64,000 nucleotides of DNA from Romboutsia lituseburensis DSM 797 (GTDB lineage: Bacteria; Bacillota; Clostridia; Peptostreptococcales; Peptostreptococcaceae): positions 558,001 through 622,000 of the forward strand of contig NZ_FNGW01000001.1 of assembly GCF_900103615.1 (NCBI RefSeq), given 5' to 3'. Within the stretch, counting starts at the first letter, position 1. Each line of letters begins with the position of its first letter. Under the pieces are notes generated by a model. It was given only the letters and a program-made list of their open reading frames with translations, did not search any database and was not told the DNA's origin. The position numbers and the translations under genes are program-made. This document shows, piece after piece, positions 1-9,438 of the stretch.

Positions 1-39
1 AAGTATCTTTGTCTGACTTGTGCTTTCTGCAAATCCCAT
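1..39 (-). CDS. 5' end of a leftward gene cut by the window edge
   Basis: An ATG lies on the minus strand directly behind a strong Shine-Dalgarno sequence (AGGAGG, about 6 bases upstream), and the frame is open to the window edge. The 13 visible codons read MGFAESTSQTKIL. That is too little to name a product. The gene is divergent from the OPT transporter gene at 350, with which it shares a 310 bp intergenic region. Confidence 0.55.
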   Translation of the reverse strand, partial: MGFAESTSQTKIL

Positions 40-349
40 AATCAACCTCCTACAATATTTAAGTTTAATATTTTAAAATCTATATTTTTATAATACGTCA
101 GAAAGTTCAAAAACTATAATACTTGTTTACATTAAATTTGATTTTTTATCAAATTTTTCTTTTTTATTTAATTTTCATATTTGTAGCAAATTTTGTTGTA
201 TTTAATATTATTAAGCATATTTTTAGCATTTTATAAATTTATTTGTATTTTCTTATATTATTTTTTCTAACGATTTTACCTATTTTTAACAATTTGTTCT
301 ATAAAATGATGCTACAATTATACTAACTAAATAAAAAGGGGGCATTAGT
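40..349. promoter_or_regulatory. AT-rich divergent intergenic region upstream of the OPT gene
   Basis: This 310 bp stretch separates two divergent starts. It is extremely AT-rich. A weak candidate promoter for the rightward gene is TTGTTC near 296 followed about 17 bases later by ATTATA, with a GGGGG Shine-Dalgarno just before the ATG at 350. I see no riboswitch or clear operator. Confidence 0.3.
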
Positions 350-2290
350 ATGAGCAATAAGGATAGCGCAGCTATCAACAACAAAAAATTACCTAAAGGT
401 GCTTATGGTGGAGTATCTGGAAAAGACTATGTACCTTACATAACAGACAAATCTAAAACAGGTGGAAATGCTGCTGTACTCATAATAGGTCTTGTGTTAG
501 CATCTGTTTTTGCAGCATCTACTGCATACTCTGGTATGAAAGCTGGTCTTACTGTTGCTGCAGGTATTCCTGGTGCAATTATAGGTTCTGCGTTTGTTGC
601 CGCTTTTGCAAAGCAAAAAGGTATCCTTGGCAAAAACTTAATTCAAGGTATGTCAAGTGGTGGGGAATCTGTTGCTAGTGGTTTAATATTCGTATTACCT
701 TCTGTTATCTTAATTGGTAGCGATTTCACATTTTTAGAAGGGTTACTAGTTGGTGTTGGTGGTGTTCTATTTGGTATTGGTGCAGCATCGCTTGTTTATA
801 ATTACTTAATTGTTGAAGAACATGGTAAACTTGTTTATCCTGAGTCAATGGCTATATCGGAAACTTTAGTTGCTTCTGATACTGGTGGAGACTCTATAAA
901 GTACATGGGAATAGGTTTTGGAATAGGTGGAATTATAACTGTTATAACTAGCTCATTCTTAAATTTAACTAATAATGTAATGAGCTTTATAGGAAGTAAA
1001 GGGTATAAGTGGAAATTTGATATGGAAGTTAACCCATTACTTTTAGGAATAGGTTTTATAGTTGGTCTTGAAGTTGCTTTAACAATGTTTGCAGGTTCTA
1101 TATTATCAAGTTTTGGTATAGCTCCTTTAATAGGGTACTTTACTGATATGGCAAAAGATGGTGTTATGGTATGGAATAACCCTTCTATGCAAATAAATGA
1201 AATGACTGTTCAGGCAATATCTAGTAGTTATGTTAAATATATAGGCGCTGGTATGATGTTATTCGGTGGTATAATAGGTGCTATAAAACTTATACCAACA
1301 ATAATAGCTTCTGTTAAGGAAACTACTAAGGCTAAAGGTACTGGTGGAGAAGGTTCATCTATGCAAATGATGATATTATTAGGTGGAGCTATTATAGGAT
1401 TTATAGCTGCATTTATAATATCTGGTAATATAACTATGGCTATAGTAGGTGCTGTATTGTCACTTTTATTATCTTTATTATTTGTTATAGTTGCAGGACG
1501 TTTAACTGGTACTATAGGTACATCTAACCTTCCTGTTTCTGGTATGACTATAGCTTCTTTAGTTATAGTTACATTAGTATTCGTTATAATGGGATGGAAA
1601 GATCAAGCTCATAATAAATCATTACTTTTATTTGGTTCTTTCATAGTTGTTGCTATAGCAATAGCTGGAGGATACTGCCAATCTCAAAAAGTTACATACA
1701 TAATAGGTGGTAACAAAAACGAAATGCAACGTTACTTTACTTTAGCTAGTATCGTTGGTGTTGTAGTAGTTGTTGGTACTATGTTAGTTCTTTCTGAACA
1801 ACTTAAGATAACTGGTGATAATCCACCATTTGCACTACCTCAAGCTAACTTAATGTCTACACTTACTTCTGGTATAATGTCTGGTGATTTACCATGGGTT
1901 ATGATTTTAGTTGGTATATTTATGGGTCTTGTTTTATATTTCCTAAACTTACCTATAATGACTGTTGCAATAGGATTCTATTTACCAATAGCAACAACTT
2001 CTATAATATTAGTTGGTGCATTAATAAGAGTTTTAGTTGAAAGAAGTGCTAAAAGTGATAAAGAAAAAGAAGTTAAAGTTGCAAATGGTATAAGTTTATC
2101 TTCAGGTCTTGTTGCTGGTGGTTCTATATTAGGACTTATAGGAATAATATGCCAAGTTACAGGTGTTGTTGGAGGAAATACTCCAAGTGGATTTGCTGCT
2201 GGTAATGGAATGGCAGTAGTTTTACTTGTGGCTTTAGTAATCCTTACAATCATTCCTATTATGAACTCTAAGGTAAAAGAAAATGACTAA
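350..2290 (+). CDS. OPT family oligopeptide transporter
   Basis: The 646-residue polytopic membrane protein matches the OPT superfamily of proton-coupled oligopeptide and metal-chelate importers. Supporting features are the N-terminal stretch AYSGMKAGLTVAAGIPGAI, about 14-16 hydrophobic segments rich in Gly/Ile/Val, and a length usual for prokaryotic OPT proteins. The ATG is preceded by AAAAAGGGGG. The stop overlaps the start of the PqqD-domain gene by 8 bases, so the two are co-translated. The exact substrate (short peptides or an iron/metal chelate) cannot be read from sequence. Codon use resembles the neighbours. Confidence 0.9.
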   Translation: MSNKDSAAINNKKLPKGAYGGVSGKDYVPYITDKSKTGGNAAVLIIGLVLASVFAASTAYSGMKAGLTVAAGIPGAIIGSAFVAAFAKQKGILGKNLIQGMSSGGESVASGLIFVLPSVILIGSDFTFLEGLLVGVGGVLFGIGAASLVYNYLIVEEHGKLVYPESMAISETLVASDTGGDSIKYMGIGFGIGGIITVITSSFLNLTNNVMSFIGSKGYKWKFDMEVNPLLLGIGFIVGLEVALTMFAGSILSSFGIAPLIGYFTDMAKDGVMVWNNPSMQINEMTVQAISSSYVKYIGAGMMLFGGIIGAIKLIPTIIASVKETTKAKGTGGEGSSMQMMILLGGAIIGFIAAFIISGNITMAIVGAVLSLLLSLLFVIVAGRLTGTIGTSNLPVSGMTIASLVIVTLVFVIMGWKDQAHNKSLLLFGSFIVVAIAIAGGYCQSQKVTYIIGGNKNEMQRYFTLASIVGVVVVVGTMLVLSEQLKITGDNPPFALPQANLMSTLTSGIMSGDLPWVMILVGIFMGLVLYFLNLPIMTVAIGFYLPIATTSIILVGALIRVLVERSAKSDKEKEVKVANGISLSSGLVAGGSILGLIGIICQVTGVVGGNTPSGFAAGNGMAVVLLVALVILTIIPIMNSKVKEND

Positions 2291-2624
2291 TGATGATGTG
2301 TTAAATTTGATCTTTAAGGTTTCAAATGAAATTAAATTTGAAGTTAATGAAAATCAAATTGTAACTGTGTTAGAAAAACAAGATCATTTTATACAAAGAT
2401 TTTTTAGAAAATTAAAATTTAAAATACCTATGTATAAAAGAACTGAACTTGATAAGTATGGTAGCTTTGTATTCTTACAAATTGATGGAGAGAAAACAGT
2501 TGAGGAAATAGGTTCAAAACTAGAACTTAAATATGGTGAAGAGTCTCATCCTCTTTATGAAAGATTATTACTGTTTTTAAATCATATAGAAATCAATTGT
2601 AATTACATTGATAGGATAAATTAA
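2283..2624 (+). CDS. PqqD family small protein coupled to OPT transporter
   Basis: This 113-residue protein has a PqqD-like winged-helix signature in its C-terminal half: DKYGSFVFLQIDGEKTVEEI, then a helical region containing EESHPLYERLLLFL. PqqD domains usually bind peptide precursors of ribosomally made peptides, but many stand alone in Firmicutes and have no known role. The start overlaps the last codons of the OPT gene, implying translational coupling and perhaps a soluble accessory of the transporter. A hairpin terminator follows at 2634. The family call is fairly firm; the function is unknown. Confidence 0.75.
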   Translation: MTNDDVLNLIFKVSNEIKFEVNENQIVTVLEKQDHFIQRFFRKLKFKIPMYKRTELDKYGSFVFLQIDGEKTVEEIGSKLELKYGEESHPLYERLLLFLNHIEINCNYIDRIN

Positions 2625-2633
2625 ATAATAAAT

Positions 2634-2666
2634 AAAAGTGGATATCTAAATAGATATCCACTTTTT
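2634..2666 (+). terminator. Rho-independent terminator after OPT-PqqD operon
   Basis: A perfect stem (AAGTGGATATC with GATATCCACTT, short loop) is followed by a T run. It sits between convergent genes and can serve the leftward response regulator gene too. Confidence 0.85.
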
Positions 2667-2726
2667 ATATGTTATAAAAATGATTTTTTCTCAAATTTTA
2701 TTTTGTCTCCATCTTTTATATACACA

Positions 2727-3377
2727 TTAATATTCGAATCTATATCCAACTTTAAATATAGTTTTTATATTACTTTTAAGCTTTAACTTTTCTCTTAGTC
2801 TCTGTACATGTATATCAATTGTTCTAGTTTCTCCTATATAATCAAATCCCCATACCTTATCTAATATTTGTTCTCTAGATAATGCTATATTTTTATTTTT
2901 TACAAATAATGCTAATAGCTCAAACTCTTTTAGAGTTAATTCTATTATCTCTCCATCTAATTTTACTATTCTTCTATCTAAATCTATCTCTATATTATTT
3001 ACTTTTATTATATTTTCACTTTTATTATATCTTCTAGCTACTGCTTCGATTCGAGCTAATAACTCAATACTTTCAAACGGTTTTACTATATAATCATCAG
3101 CCCCTAATTTTAATCCTTTTACTCTATCTGATACCGAACTTTTTGCTGTAATAAATATAACAGGTACATCTTTTTTCTTTATATGTTCAATAAGCTCAAA
3201 CCCATCTATTTTAGGTAACATTACATCTAAAAGAACTGCATCTATATTTTCTTTATCAAATATATTTTTACCTTCTTCTCCATCTTGAGCAACCAAAACA
3301 TCATATCCAGATATAGTTAAATTTATATCAATCAAATCTCTTATTGCTAAATCATCTTCTACTACTAATATTTTCAT
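2727..3377 (-). CDS. OmpR/PhoB-type response regulator
   Basis: A 216-residue DNA-binding response regulator. The receiver domain (1-115) has the acidic pair E7-D8-D9, the phosphoacceptor Asp51 in LLDVMLPKIDG, the conserved Thr in FITAK and Lys in VKPF. A C-terminal winged helix (about 125-216) carries the usual GETRTIDIHVQRLREKL recognition region. It is the last gene of a three-gene leftward operon: kinase, membrane protein, regulator. The order is unusual, since the regulator more often comes first. The cognate kinase is most likely the one starting at 5494. Target genes are not evident. Confidence 0.93.
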   Translation of the reverse strand: MKILVVEDDLAIRDLIDINLTISGYDVLVAQDGEEGKNIFDKENIDAVLLDVMLPKIDGFELIEHIKKKDVPVIFITAKSSVSDRVKGLKLGADDYIVKPFESIELLARIEAVARRYNKSENIIKVNNIEIDLDRRIVKLDGEIIELTLKEFELLALFVKNKNIALSREQILDKVWGFDYIGETRTIDIHVQRLREKLKLKSNIKTIFKVGYRFEY

Positions 3378-3438
3378 TACTTCCTCCAGTATTTATCTTT
3401 GATATTTAAAATATATTACTTTTGAATTTCTATATAGT

Positions 3439-4077
3439 TTAGATTTTCAACTTTTTAAAATATATTATTTTTTCATCTTTATAATTTATATTTACTTCAT
3501 AGAAATATGAATTATCCATTTTATCGCTAACCATTAATACTGTACCATATTTGTTACTATAATTGTCACTATAATTTAAGTAAACTTTCATATTCTCTAT
3601 ATTTAAATTTAGTGATTTTAATAAGGGCGTTATTATATCTTTTGCTTTACTTATATTTATTACTTCATAATTTTTTTTATATATTTCTTTGAAATTAGAA
3701 TCTTCCACCACTATGAATTTTATGTCTCCATTATCAGCTAGTATATTACAATAATATTTTTGGTTATTATCATTTTCAGTCCACATTATGTTCCATTCAT
3801 ATCCTTCTTCCGATTCATATAATTCTATATTCTCTGATATTTGATCTCTATTCAAGTTTATACCAAACCCATCTTTTAATACATCTAAACCTCTTGAAAT
3901 TGCTTCTTCTCTGGTTATATAGTTTACATTTTGCAATTCTTTTGTTCTTTCTTTCAACGCAAATTTTTCTGAATACAATACATTATTATTATATTTTTCA
4001 AAATGAATATTAGTTATAAAGATTAAAAATATTAATAATATCGATATTAATCCAACTATTTTAAAATTAATTTTCAT
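3439..4077 (-). CDS. Membrane-anchored PepSY-like protein of a two-component operon
   Basis: The 212-residue protein has one N-terminal membrane segment (about residues 7-24) and an extracytoplasmic remainder. The segment with ITREEAISRGLDVLKDGFG, followed by a beta-rich stretch, resembles PepSY/YpeB-type modules, which are often inhibitory or ligand-sensing. Its start overlaps the kinase gene by 11 bases, and the regulator gene follows 61 bases later. A role as an extracellular modulator of the neighbouring kinase is inferred from context; the PepSY assignment is by eye and uncertain. Confidence 0.6.
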   Translation of the reverse strand: MKINFKIVGLISILLIFLIFITNIHFEKYNNNVLYSEKFALKERTKELQNVNYITREEAISRGLDVLKDGFGINLNRDQISENIELYESEEGYEWNIMWTENDNNQKYYCNILADNGDIKFIVVEDSNFKEIYKKNYEVINISKAKDIITPLLKSLNLNIENMKVYLNYSDNYSNKYGTVLMVSDKMDNSYFYEVNINYKDEKIIYFKKLKI

Positions 4078-5494
4078 CTTTCGTATTCTCCATATTTAGT
4101 ATTAACGTAACTGTTGTTCCTTTACTTAACTCACTTTCTATATAAAATTCTATGTTATTAGATATACAAATTTCTTGACATATAGCAAGACCTAACCCTA
4201 AATTCTTACTTACTTTAGCCCTTGATTTATCTACCATATAAAACGGTTCTATTACTTTATCTAAATCCTCTTTTGAAATTCCAAAACCTTCATCTACTAT
4301 TTTTAGCTTATATCTACTACTATTAAAAGCTTCACCTCTTATGATTATTTTTGATTTATACTCTGATGCTTTTATTGAATTGTCTAAAATATTTGTAATC
4401 AATAATATTGTAAGTTGCTTATCTCCATATACTTTTGAATTTTCTACATCTACTACTATATTCATTGATTTATTCTTTAGTTTATACTCGATTGACTTAA
4501 TAGCATCTATGGTTATATCCTTAATAAAACTTAACTCTTTTTGATTTTCAACTTGTTTATTTCTAATCATTATTAACTTTATAAGAGATGTACTTAAATT
4601 TTCTAGTCGTCTGCCTTGAGAGTTTATATAATCTAAAGATTTTAATCTTATTTCCTCACTTATATTTCCTTTTAACAATAAATCTGAGTATCCTATTATA
4701 GATGTAATAGGCGTTTTCATTTCATGGGTTAAATTATCTATAAATCTCTGTTTTTGCTCATTTATAATATTTAACTCTTTTATCTTATCTTCTATTTCTT
4801 TCATCATTCTATTAAAGTTTTTAGATAATATTCCAATTTCATCATTATTATATTCTTTTGCTCTTTTACTATAATCACCTTTAGTTATACTATTTGATAC
4901 ATTTATTAAGTCAATTATAGGATTAGTAATATTCTTAGATATAATATACATTCCTATAGCTAAGAGAACTGTAACTACTAGGCTCAATAATATAAATAAT
5001 TCATAATTTTTACTTCTTTCTTCACTTATAAAGTTTATGTCTTTTGTTATTATAAGTTTATATGTTTCAGAATCTACTTTAAACGTTGATCCAATAAATA
5101 ATAATCTTTTACCCTCTATCTCTCTAATTATAAACTTACATTCCTTTATGCTTGCCTTTTGTACTTCTTCTCTATAAGAAGTTATTCCTAAATTTTTAGC
5201 GTTTAATATAATGTTATTTTTTTTATCAAAGATTTCTATATTTTTAACTCCTGAAATATCTCCATATATATAATTTTTTATGACACTCAACAGTATATCA
5301 GGTGAATGTCTAGATAATAAATCAGCATTTAAATATATTGAATTTCTAATACTTTTATATTCATTTATATAGGAAACTATTGTATTTTCTAAATTTCTAT
5401 TATATATATTCTCTATTATTACTACACCTGCTCCGTTAAATAGTATAATAAATAATATTATTGAATAAAGGAATATTTTTTTCCATATTTTCAC
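4067..5494 (-). CDS. Sensor histidine kinase with HAMP domain
   Basis: Features run in order: a transmembrane segment near the N terminus, an extracytoplasmic sensor of about 130 residues, a second membrane segment (about 170-192), a HAMP linker (about 193-245), a HisKA dimerisation helix with the phospho-His in NLTHEMKTPITS, and an ATPase domain with N box (LLITNILDNSIKAS), G1 (DEGFGIS) and G2 (LGLGLAI). A GTG at 5494 is preceded by GGTGAT; a TTG at 5512 is an alternative start, six codons longer. The gene is first in an operon with the PepSY-like gene (11-base overlap) and the response regulator. Confidence 0.9.
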   Translation of the reverse strand: MKIWKKIFLYSIILFIILFNGAGVVIIENIYNRNLENTIVSYINEYKSIRNSIYLNADLLSRHSPDILLSVIKNYIYGDISGVKNIEIFDKKNNIILNAKNLGITSYREEVQKASIKECKFIIREIEGKRLLFIGSTFKVDSETYKLIITKDINFISEERSKNYELFILLSLVVTVLLAIGMYIISKNITNPIIDLINVSNSITKGDYSKRAKEYNNDEIGILSKNFNRMMKEIEDKIKELNIINEQKQRFIDNLTHEMKTPITSIIGYSDLLLKGNISEEIRLKSLDYINSQGRRLENLSTSLIKLIMIRNKQVENQKELSFIKDITIDAIKSIEYKLKNKSMNIVVDVENSKVYGDKQLTILLITNILDNSIKASEYKSKIIIRGEAFNSSRYKLKIVDEGFGISKEDLDKVIEPFYMVDKSRAKVSKNLGLGLAICQEICISNNIEFYIESELSKGTTVTLILNMENTKDEN

Positions 5495-5669
5495 AGTATC
5501 ACCAACTTTCAACTGATATTTATAATACCATATTATTTATTTTTTAGTATATTATAAACATACCTTAATTATAATATTTTACAACTTTGATACATCTATG
5601 TAACAATTATTAATCATCTTATTTTTATAATATTATTTGTCAGAAATAATCTAAAAGGATGGTTTTAAA

Positions 5670-6548
5670 ATGAATTTTGTCAGAAATAAACGTAGAAGCA
5701 ATAAAGACTTAAAGAAAAATATATTATTTGCATTAATGATACTTCTTTTAATCTTTGTTGTTTTCTTTAAAACGATTTTTATAAATGCTAAAACGAAAGA
5801 ACCAGAGGTCGAAACTCTTGCGTTAACAAATCAAAATTTACTAAATTCAACAGACCCTGTCATTAAAGATCTTGTTGATAAATCAAATAATAATAAAAAA
5901 ATTAATTTAATTTTAAATAATATAGATAAATATCCTAAAGAACTACTAGAGTTAGCAAGTAAAAATACTGAATCAATTGACTTTGTAGCTAATTATAATA
6001 AATATTTATCATCTACAAAAAATAATTCTATATCTATAGAGTTTGATTATACACCAGGTAATATCCCTTTATTTTCACAATGGGATGAAAGATGGGGATA
6101 TGAAAAATATGGAGATAATTATTTAGCTATAAATGGATGTGCACCTACTTCTTTGGCTATGGTAGCTGTTGGACTTACGGGAAATACTACTATAAACCCT
6201 AAAGTGGTTGCTGATTATGCTTATGCTAATGATTTTTACATTAAAGGTATTGGTTCTAGTTGGAATCTTATTTCTAAAGGAGTTAAATACTTCGGTTTAA
6301 AAAGCGAAGAACTTCCTCTAACAAAGTCTGCTATAATATCAACACTAAAAGATAAAAATCCTATAATTTTAACAGTTAAACCTGGGACATTCACTACAAC
6401 AGGTCATTTTCTTGTACTCACTGGTTTAACATCTGATGGTAAAATACAAATTAATGATCCTAATAGTAAAATTAATTCTAATAAAAAATGGGATGTTAAT
6501 GTATTTTTAAAGGAAACTAAAAATTTATGGAAAATAAGTTTACTATAA
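5670..6548 (+). CDS. Membrane-anchored C39-like cysteine peptidase
   Basis: The 292-residue protein has an N-terminal membrane/signal segment (about residues 17-36) and a C-terminal Peptidase_C39_2 (papain-like) domain. The domain shows the usual PLFSQWDERWG entry, the catalytic Cys in NGCAPTSLAM and the catalytic His in TGHFLVLTG, with the Asp/Asn position in INDPNS. Such proteins are typically secreted or membrane-bound peptidases or amidase-like enzymes acting in the wall. The ATG follows AAAAGGATGG. It stands alone, with a perfect palindromic terminator downstream. The substrate is unknown. Confidence 0.85.
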   Translation: MNFVRNKRRSNKDLKKNILFALMILLLIFVVFFKTIFINAKTKEPEVETLALTNQNLLNSTDPVIKDLVDKSNNNKKINLILNNIDKYPKELLELASKNTESIDFVANYNKYLSSTKNNSISIEFDYTPGNIPLFSQWDERWGYEKYGDNYLAINGCAPTSLAMVAVGLTGNTTINPKVVADYAYANDFYIKGIGSSWNLISKGVKYFGLKSEELPLTKSAIISTLKDKNPIILTVKPGTFTTTGHFLVLTGLTSDGKIQINDPNSKINSNKKWDVNVFLKETKNLWKISLL

Positions 6549-6567
6549 AAGCTTAAATGTACGTCAA

Positions 6568-6601
6568 AACCACTTCTAAAATCTAGATTTTAGAAGTGGT
6601 T
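6568..6601. terminator. Perfect 34-bp palindromic bidirectional terminator
   Basis: A fully symmetric inverted repeat (arms AACCACTTCTAAAATCT) lies between the convergent C39 peptidase and histidine kinase genes. It lacks a long T run but would fold into a 17-bp stem on either strand. Confidence 0.7.
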
Positions 6602-6609
6602 GTATTAGT

Positions 6610-8589
6610 CTAACTTAATATTTCATAAATATCAGATAGTTCAAGTTCTATACTTGATTTATCTATATCATAAAATTTGGTATACTGATTTTCTAGTGCT
6701 TCATTAGGAAGTACAATTTCAAATGTACTACCCATATTTAAATTACTAAATACATTTATTTGACCATGATGTAAATCTATTATAGATTTGCTTATGCTAA
6801 GTCCTACTCCAATGCCTTCATTCATACGAGTTAAAGACTTATCTACCTGAACAAATTTTTCAAATATAAGTTTTTTTACACTATCTGATATACCTATACC
6901 TTCATCTTTTACTCTTATATATATCTTATCTTCTTTTGAGATTAAATTTACATAAATATTCTTATTTTCCGTTGAAAATTTTATCGCATTTGATAGTAAA
7001 TTTAACAATACCCTTTCTATAAGTTTAGGATCGCATTTTATGATATTTTCTTCTTCATTGGTATCAAATTCAATGTTTATTGATTTAAGTGATGCATATT
7101 TTACAACCTCTAAAGTAACATTTTCAATAATAGATACTATATCATAATTTCCAAATTTAGCTTTTAGTATTTGAGCATCAATTTTTAATACATCGATTAC
7201 ATTATTTATTAATCTCAACATTCTTTTACAGTTTAATCTCAAAGATTTTTGATATTTTTGATATGATTCTTTAAATTCTCTATCATCTCTCAAGCTGACT
7301 TTATCTAATAGCTGAACTATTGAGTAAAATATATTTAATGGAGTTCTAAGCTCATGAGATAGATTATATATAAACTGTCTTTTTTCTTTATCATAAACTT
7401 TTAGTTTTTCTAATTCCAACTCTGTACTTATTTCATCTGAAATATCCATATAGCTAACAACTATATCACTTTTATCCTCAAGTACATTAATACGCTGTAC
7501 TGTACAATCTATAGTTTTATACCCAAATACATCTTTTATTATTCCTCTCCAAGTTCCATTTTCATTTAATAAATTTAATATATTATAACTTTCATCAATA
7601 TATCTTAATTTTTGCTTCAAATTTAGGTCAATACTTTTAATATCAACATCTTTTGAATTAAAGTAATATTCTTTTATTTTTTGGTTAGCATACTTTATAT
7701 TTAAATTTTCATCACATATAAACATAAAACTATGCTTATTATTATCAACTAAATTATAAAAAACACTTAAATTTTCGTTTAATAATTTAGTTTTAAATAT
7801 GTATATATATAACTCACAGAATACTCCTGCTATCACTATTAATGAACTTATATATGTTATAGACACTGATGTTAACTTTACATAAAACGATACTATATTA
7901 ATTCCATATATAGCGTACACTGCTTTTAATGCTAGCATAAATAAACTAGAACCCAATACTACAAATACATATTCCCCTTTCTTTATTCCTTTAATAAACA
8001 ACTTTATAGAGCTTGCTATATAAATAGTAACTAAAAATATATTATATCCTATGAAAAAAGTACTTGTTTCATTTAAACTATTAGAATTCAATAGATTTTC
8101 TAAAAATCCAAATATAATTGAGTAGATTATTACAAATGCTATAGATTCTTTTTTATTATTCATTATAACATTTCTAAACTTATTATTTGGTGAAATTGTA
8201 AGTATAATTATAGAAACTCTAAGCAATGAAGTTGATAACGTAATATAACTTGAAATATAAAACTCTGTATCATAAAAACTAAAATAATCAATATGACCCA
8301 GCCCTATTCCAACTGCTAAACCTAAATACATTAATGAAATAATAAATATACTATCTTGTTTTAATCTATTGTACGCCATTATACAACTACCAAAAGCTAA
8401 AGATGCTAAAATAGTATTGAAAAATCTAATAAAATGTAATGTAGATTGTAAATGTGGTAAATTAGTGGACTTACCACAAAATATTTTTCCAATTAAAAGG
8501 GTAGATATTAGCAACACTACTACTATTATATATCTTAGCATTTTTTTTTCTTTTTCTATTAAATGCTTATTACTTAAAACTCTTATCAC
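6610..8589 (-). CDS. Orphan sensor histidine kinase, MASE3-PAS-HisKA-HATPase
   Basis: The 659-residue kinase has about eight N-terminal membrane helices (residues 18-265) of the MASE3 type (LHFIRFFNTILASLAFGS). These are followed by a PAS-like region (about 280-385), HisKA with the phospho-His near residue 412 (NLSHELRTPLN), and an ATPase domain with LLNLLSNAIKFS, DEGIGIS and GIGVGLSISKS. The start is GTG behind GGGGG. No response regulator is adjacent. In clostridia, orphan multi-TM kinases of this kind often act on Spo0A; that role is inferred here, not shown. Confidence 0.9.
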   Translation of the reverse strand: MIRVLSNKHLIEKEKKMLRYIIVVVLLISTLLIGKIFCGKSTNLPHLQSTLHFIRFFNTILASLAFGSCIMAYNRLKQDSIFIISLMYLGLAVGIGLGHIDYFSFYDTEFYISSYITLSTSLLRVSIIILTISPNNKFRNVIMNNKKESIAFVIIYSIIFGFLENLLNSNSLNETSTFFIGYNIFLVTIYIASSIKLFIKGIKKGEYVFVVLGSSLFMLALKAVYAIYGINIVSFYVKLTSVSITYISSLIVIAGVFCELYIYIFKTKLLNENLSVFYNLVDNNKHSFMFICDENLNIKYANQKIKEYYFNSKDVDIKSIDLNLKQKLRYIDESYNILNLLNENGTWRGIIKDVFGYKTIDCTVQRINVLEDKSDIVVSYMDISDEISTELELEKLKVYDKEKRQFIYNLSHELRTPLNIFYSIVQLLDKVSLRDDREFKESYQKYQKSLRLNCKRMLRLINNVIDVLKIDAQILKAKFGNYDIVSIIENVTLEVVKYASLKSINIEFDTNEEENIIKCDPKLIERVLLNLLSNAIKFSTENKNIYVNLISKEDKIYIRVKDEGIGISDSVKKLIFEKFVQVDKSLTRMNEGIGVGLSISKSIIDLHHGQINVFSNLNMGSTFEIVLPNEALENQYTKFYDIDKSSIELELSDIYEILS

Positions 8590-8888
8590 AATATATTCCC
8601 CCTATTTGTTACATATAGTAACATAAGTTTACATTTATTATAGCACTAAAGATGTAAACATAAGTTTACTATATTGTTACCAATAAATGTATATTATTCT
8701 TTTATACCCCTATTTATTATTTATCTCTAAAATTTAATTAATTTAATAACTTATTTATTCATAATAATATCATTTGCTTTTTTTTTACAACAATAAAATT
8801 TACAATAAATTCTAAACTTTTAAATTTATTGTAAATTTTGTCTAAAGATCTCTATGTTATAATTAAATAAGCAATAAAGGGGGGTTTT

Positions 8889-9308
8889 ATGAAAAAAACT
8901 ACAAAATATACTTTAATAATATTATTATTAATATTATTAAGCTTCTTAACATATTCTTTTACTCAATTTAGCCAAAGAGAAAATAAAGATACCAATATAA
9001 GTTTTTTTAAAATAGGTATTAATAAAGATGTAAAATCATTTAGTACTCCTGTTGAAATTGAAAATTATAAAGTAAAAAAACAAATTTATAATAAACTAAA
9101 ACACTTTAAGTTAATAAAACACTTTGATAGATCTATTAACTCATATATATATCTTATAGATATAATCAATTATGCAAATCACTCAATTCCAATTTTACAT
9201 ATAGGAAATTCTGAAAAGTTATTTAGTGCTAAAAAATGTAGCTATCACCTAATAAATTCTAAGGATATCTACAGCGAAATTATTCAATTAATTAAATATG
9301 ATTTATAA
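8889..9308 (+). CDS. Small membrane-anchored protein of unknown function
   Basis: A 139-residue protein with a start behind AAAGGGGGG. Residues 7-27 form a strongly hydrophobic helix (TLIILLLILLSFLTYSF), and the rest is a lysine-rich extracytoplasmic domain of about 110 residues. I do not recognise the family. It is monocistronic and followed by a strong terminator at 9398. Confidence 0.6.
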   Translation: MKKTTKYTLIILLLILLSFLTYSFTQFSQRENKDTNISFFKIGINKDVKSFSTPVEIENYKVKKQIYNKLKHFKLIKHFDRSINSYIYLIDIINYANHSIPILHIGNSEKLFSAKKCSYHLINSKDIYSEIIQLIKYDL

Positions 9309-9397
9309 ATTATATTATTGTATATTTTAGTCTATCGTTTGTTTAATATAACTTGTCTATGTAATTGTAAAGTAAATTTTATAATATTTAGTAAAAA

Positions 9398-9438
9398 AAA
9401 TAAACCTAGCTTTGCAATTTACAAAGCTAGGTTTATTT
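9398..9438. terminator. Bidirectional terminator between convergent genes
   Basis: A long stem (AAATAAACCTAGCTTTG with CAAAGCTAGGTTTATTT) flanked by A and T runs separates the small membrane protein gene and feoB. It can act for both. Confidence 0.88.

Noticed and set aside
436-633. Antisense open frame inside the OPT gene
   Set aside because: It mirrors the codon pattern of the real gene, has no ribosome site and no protein-like composition.
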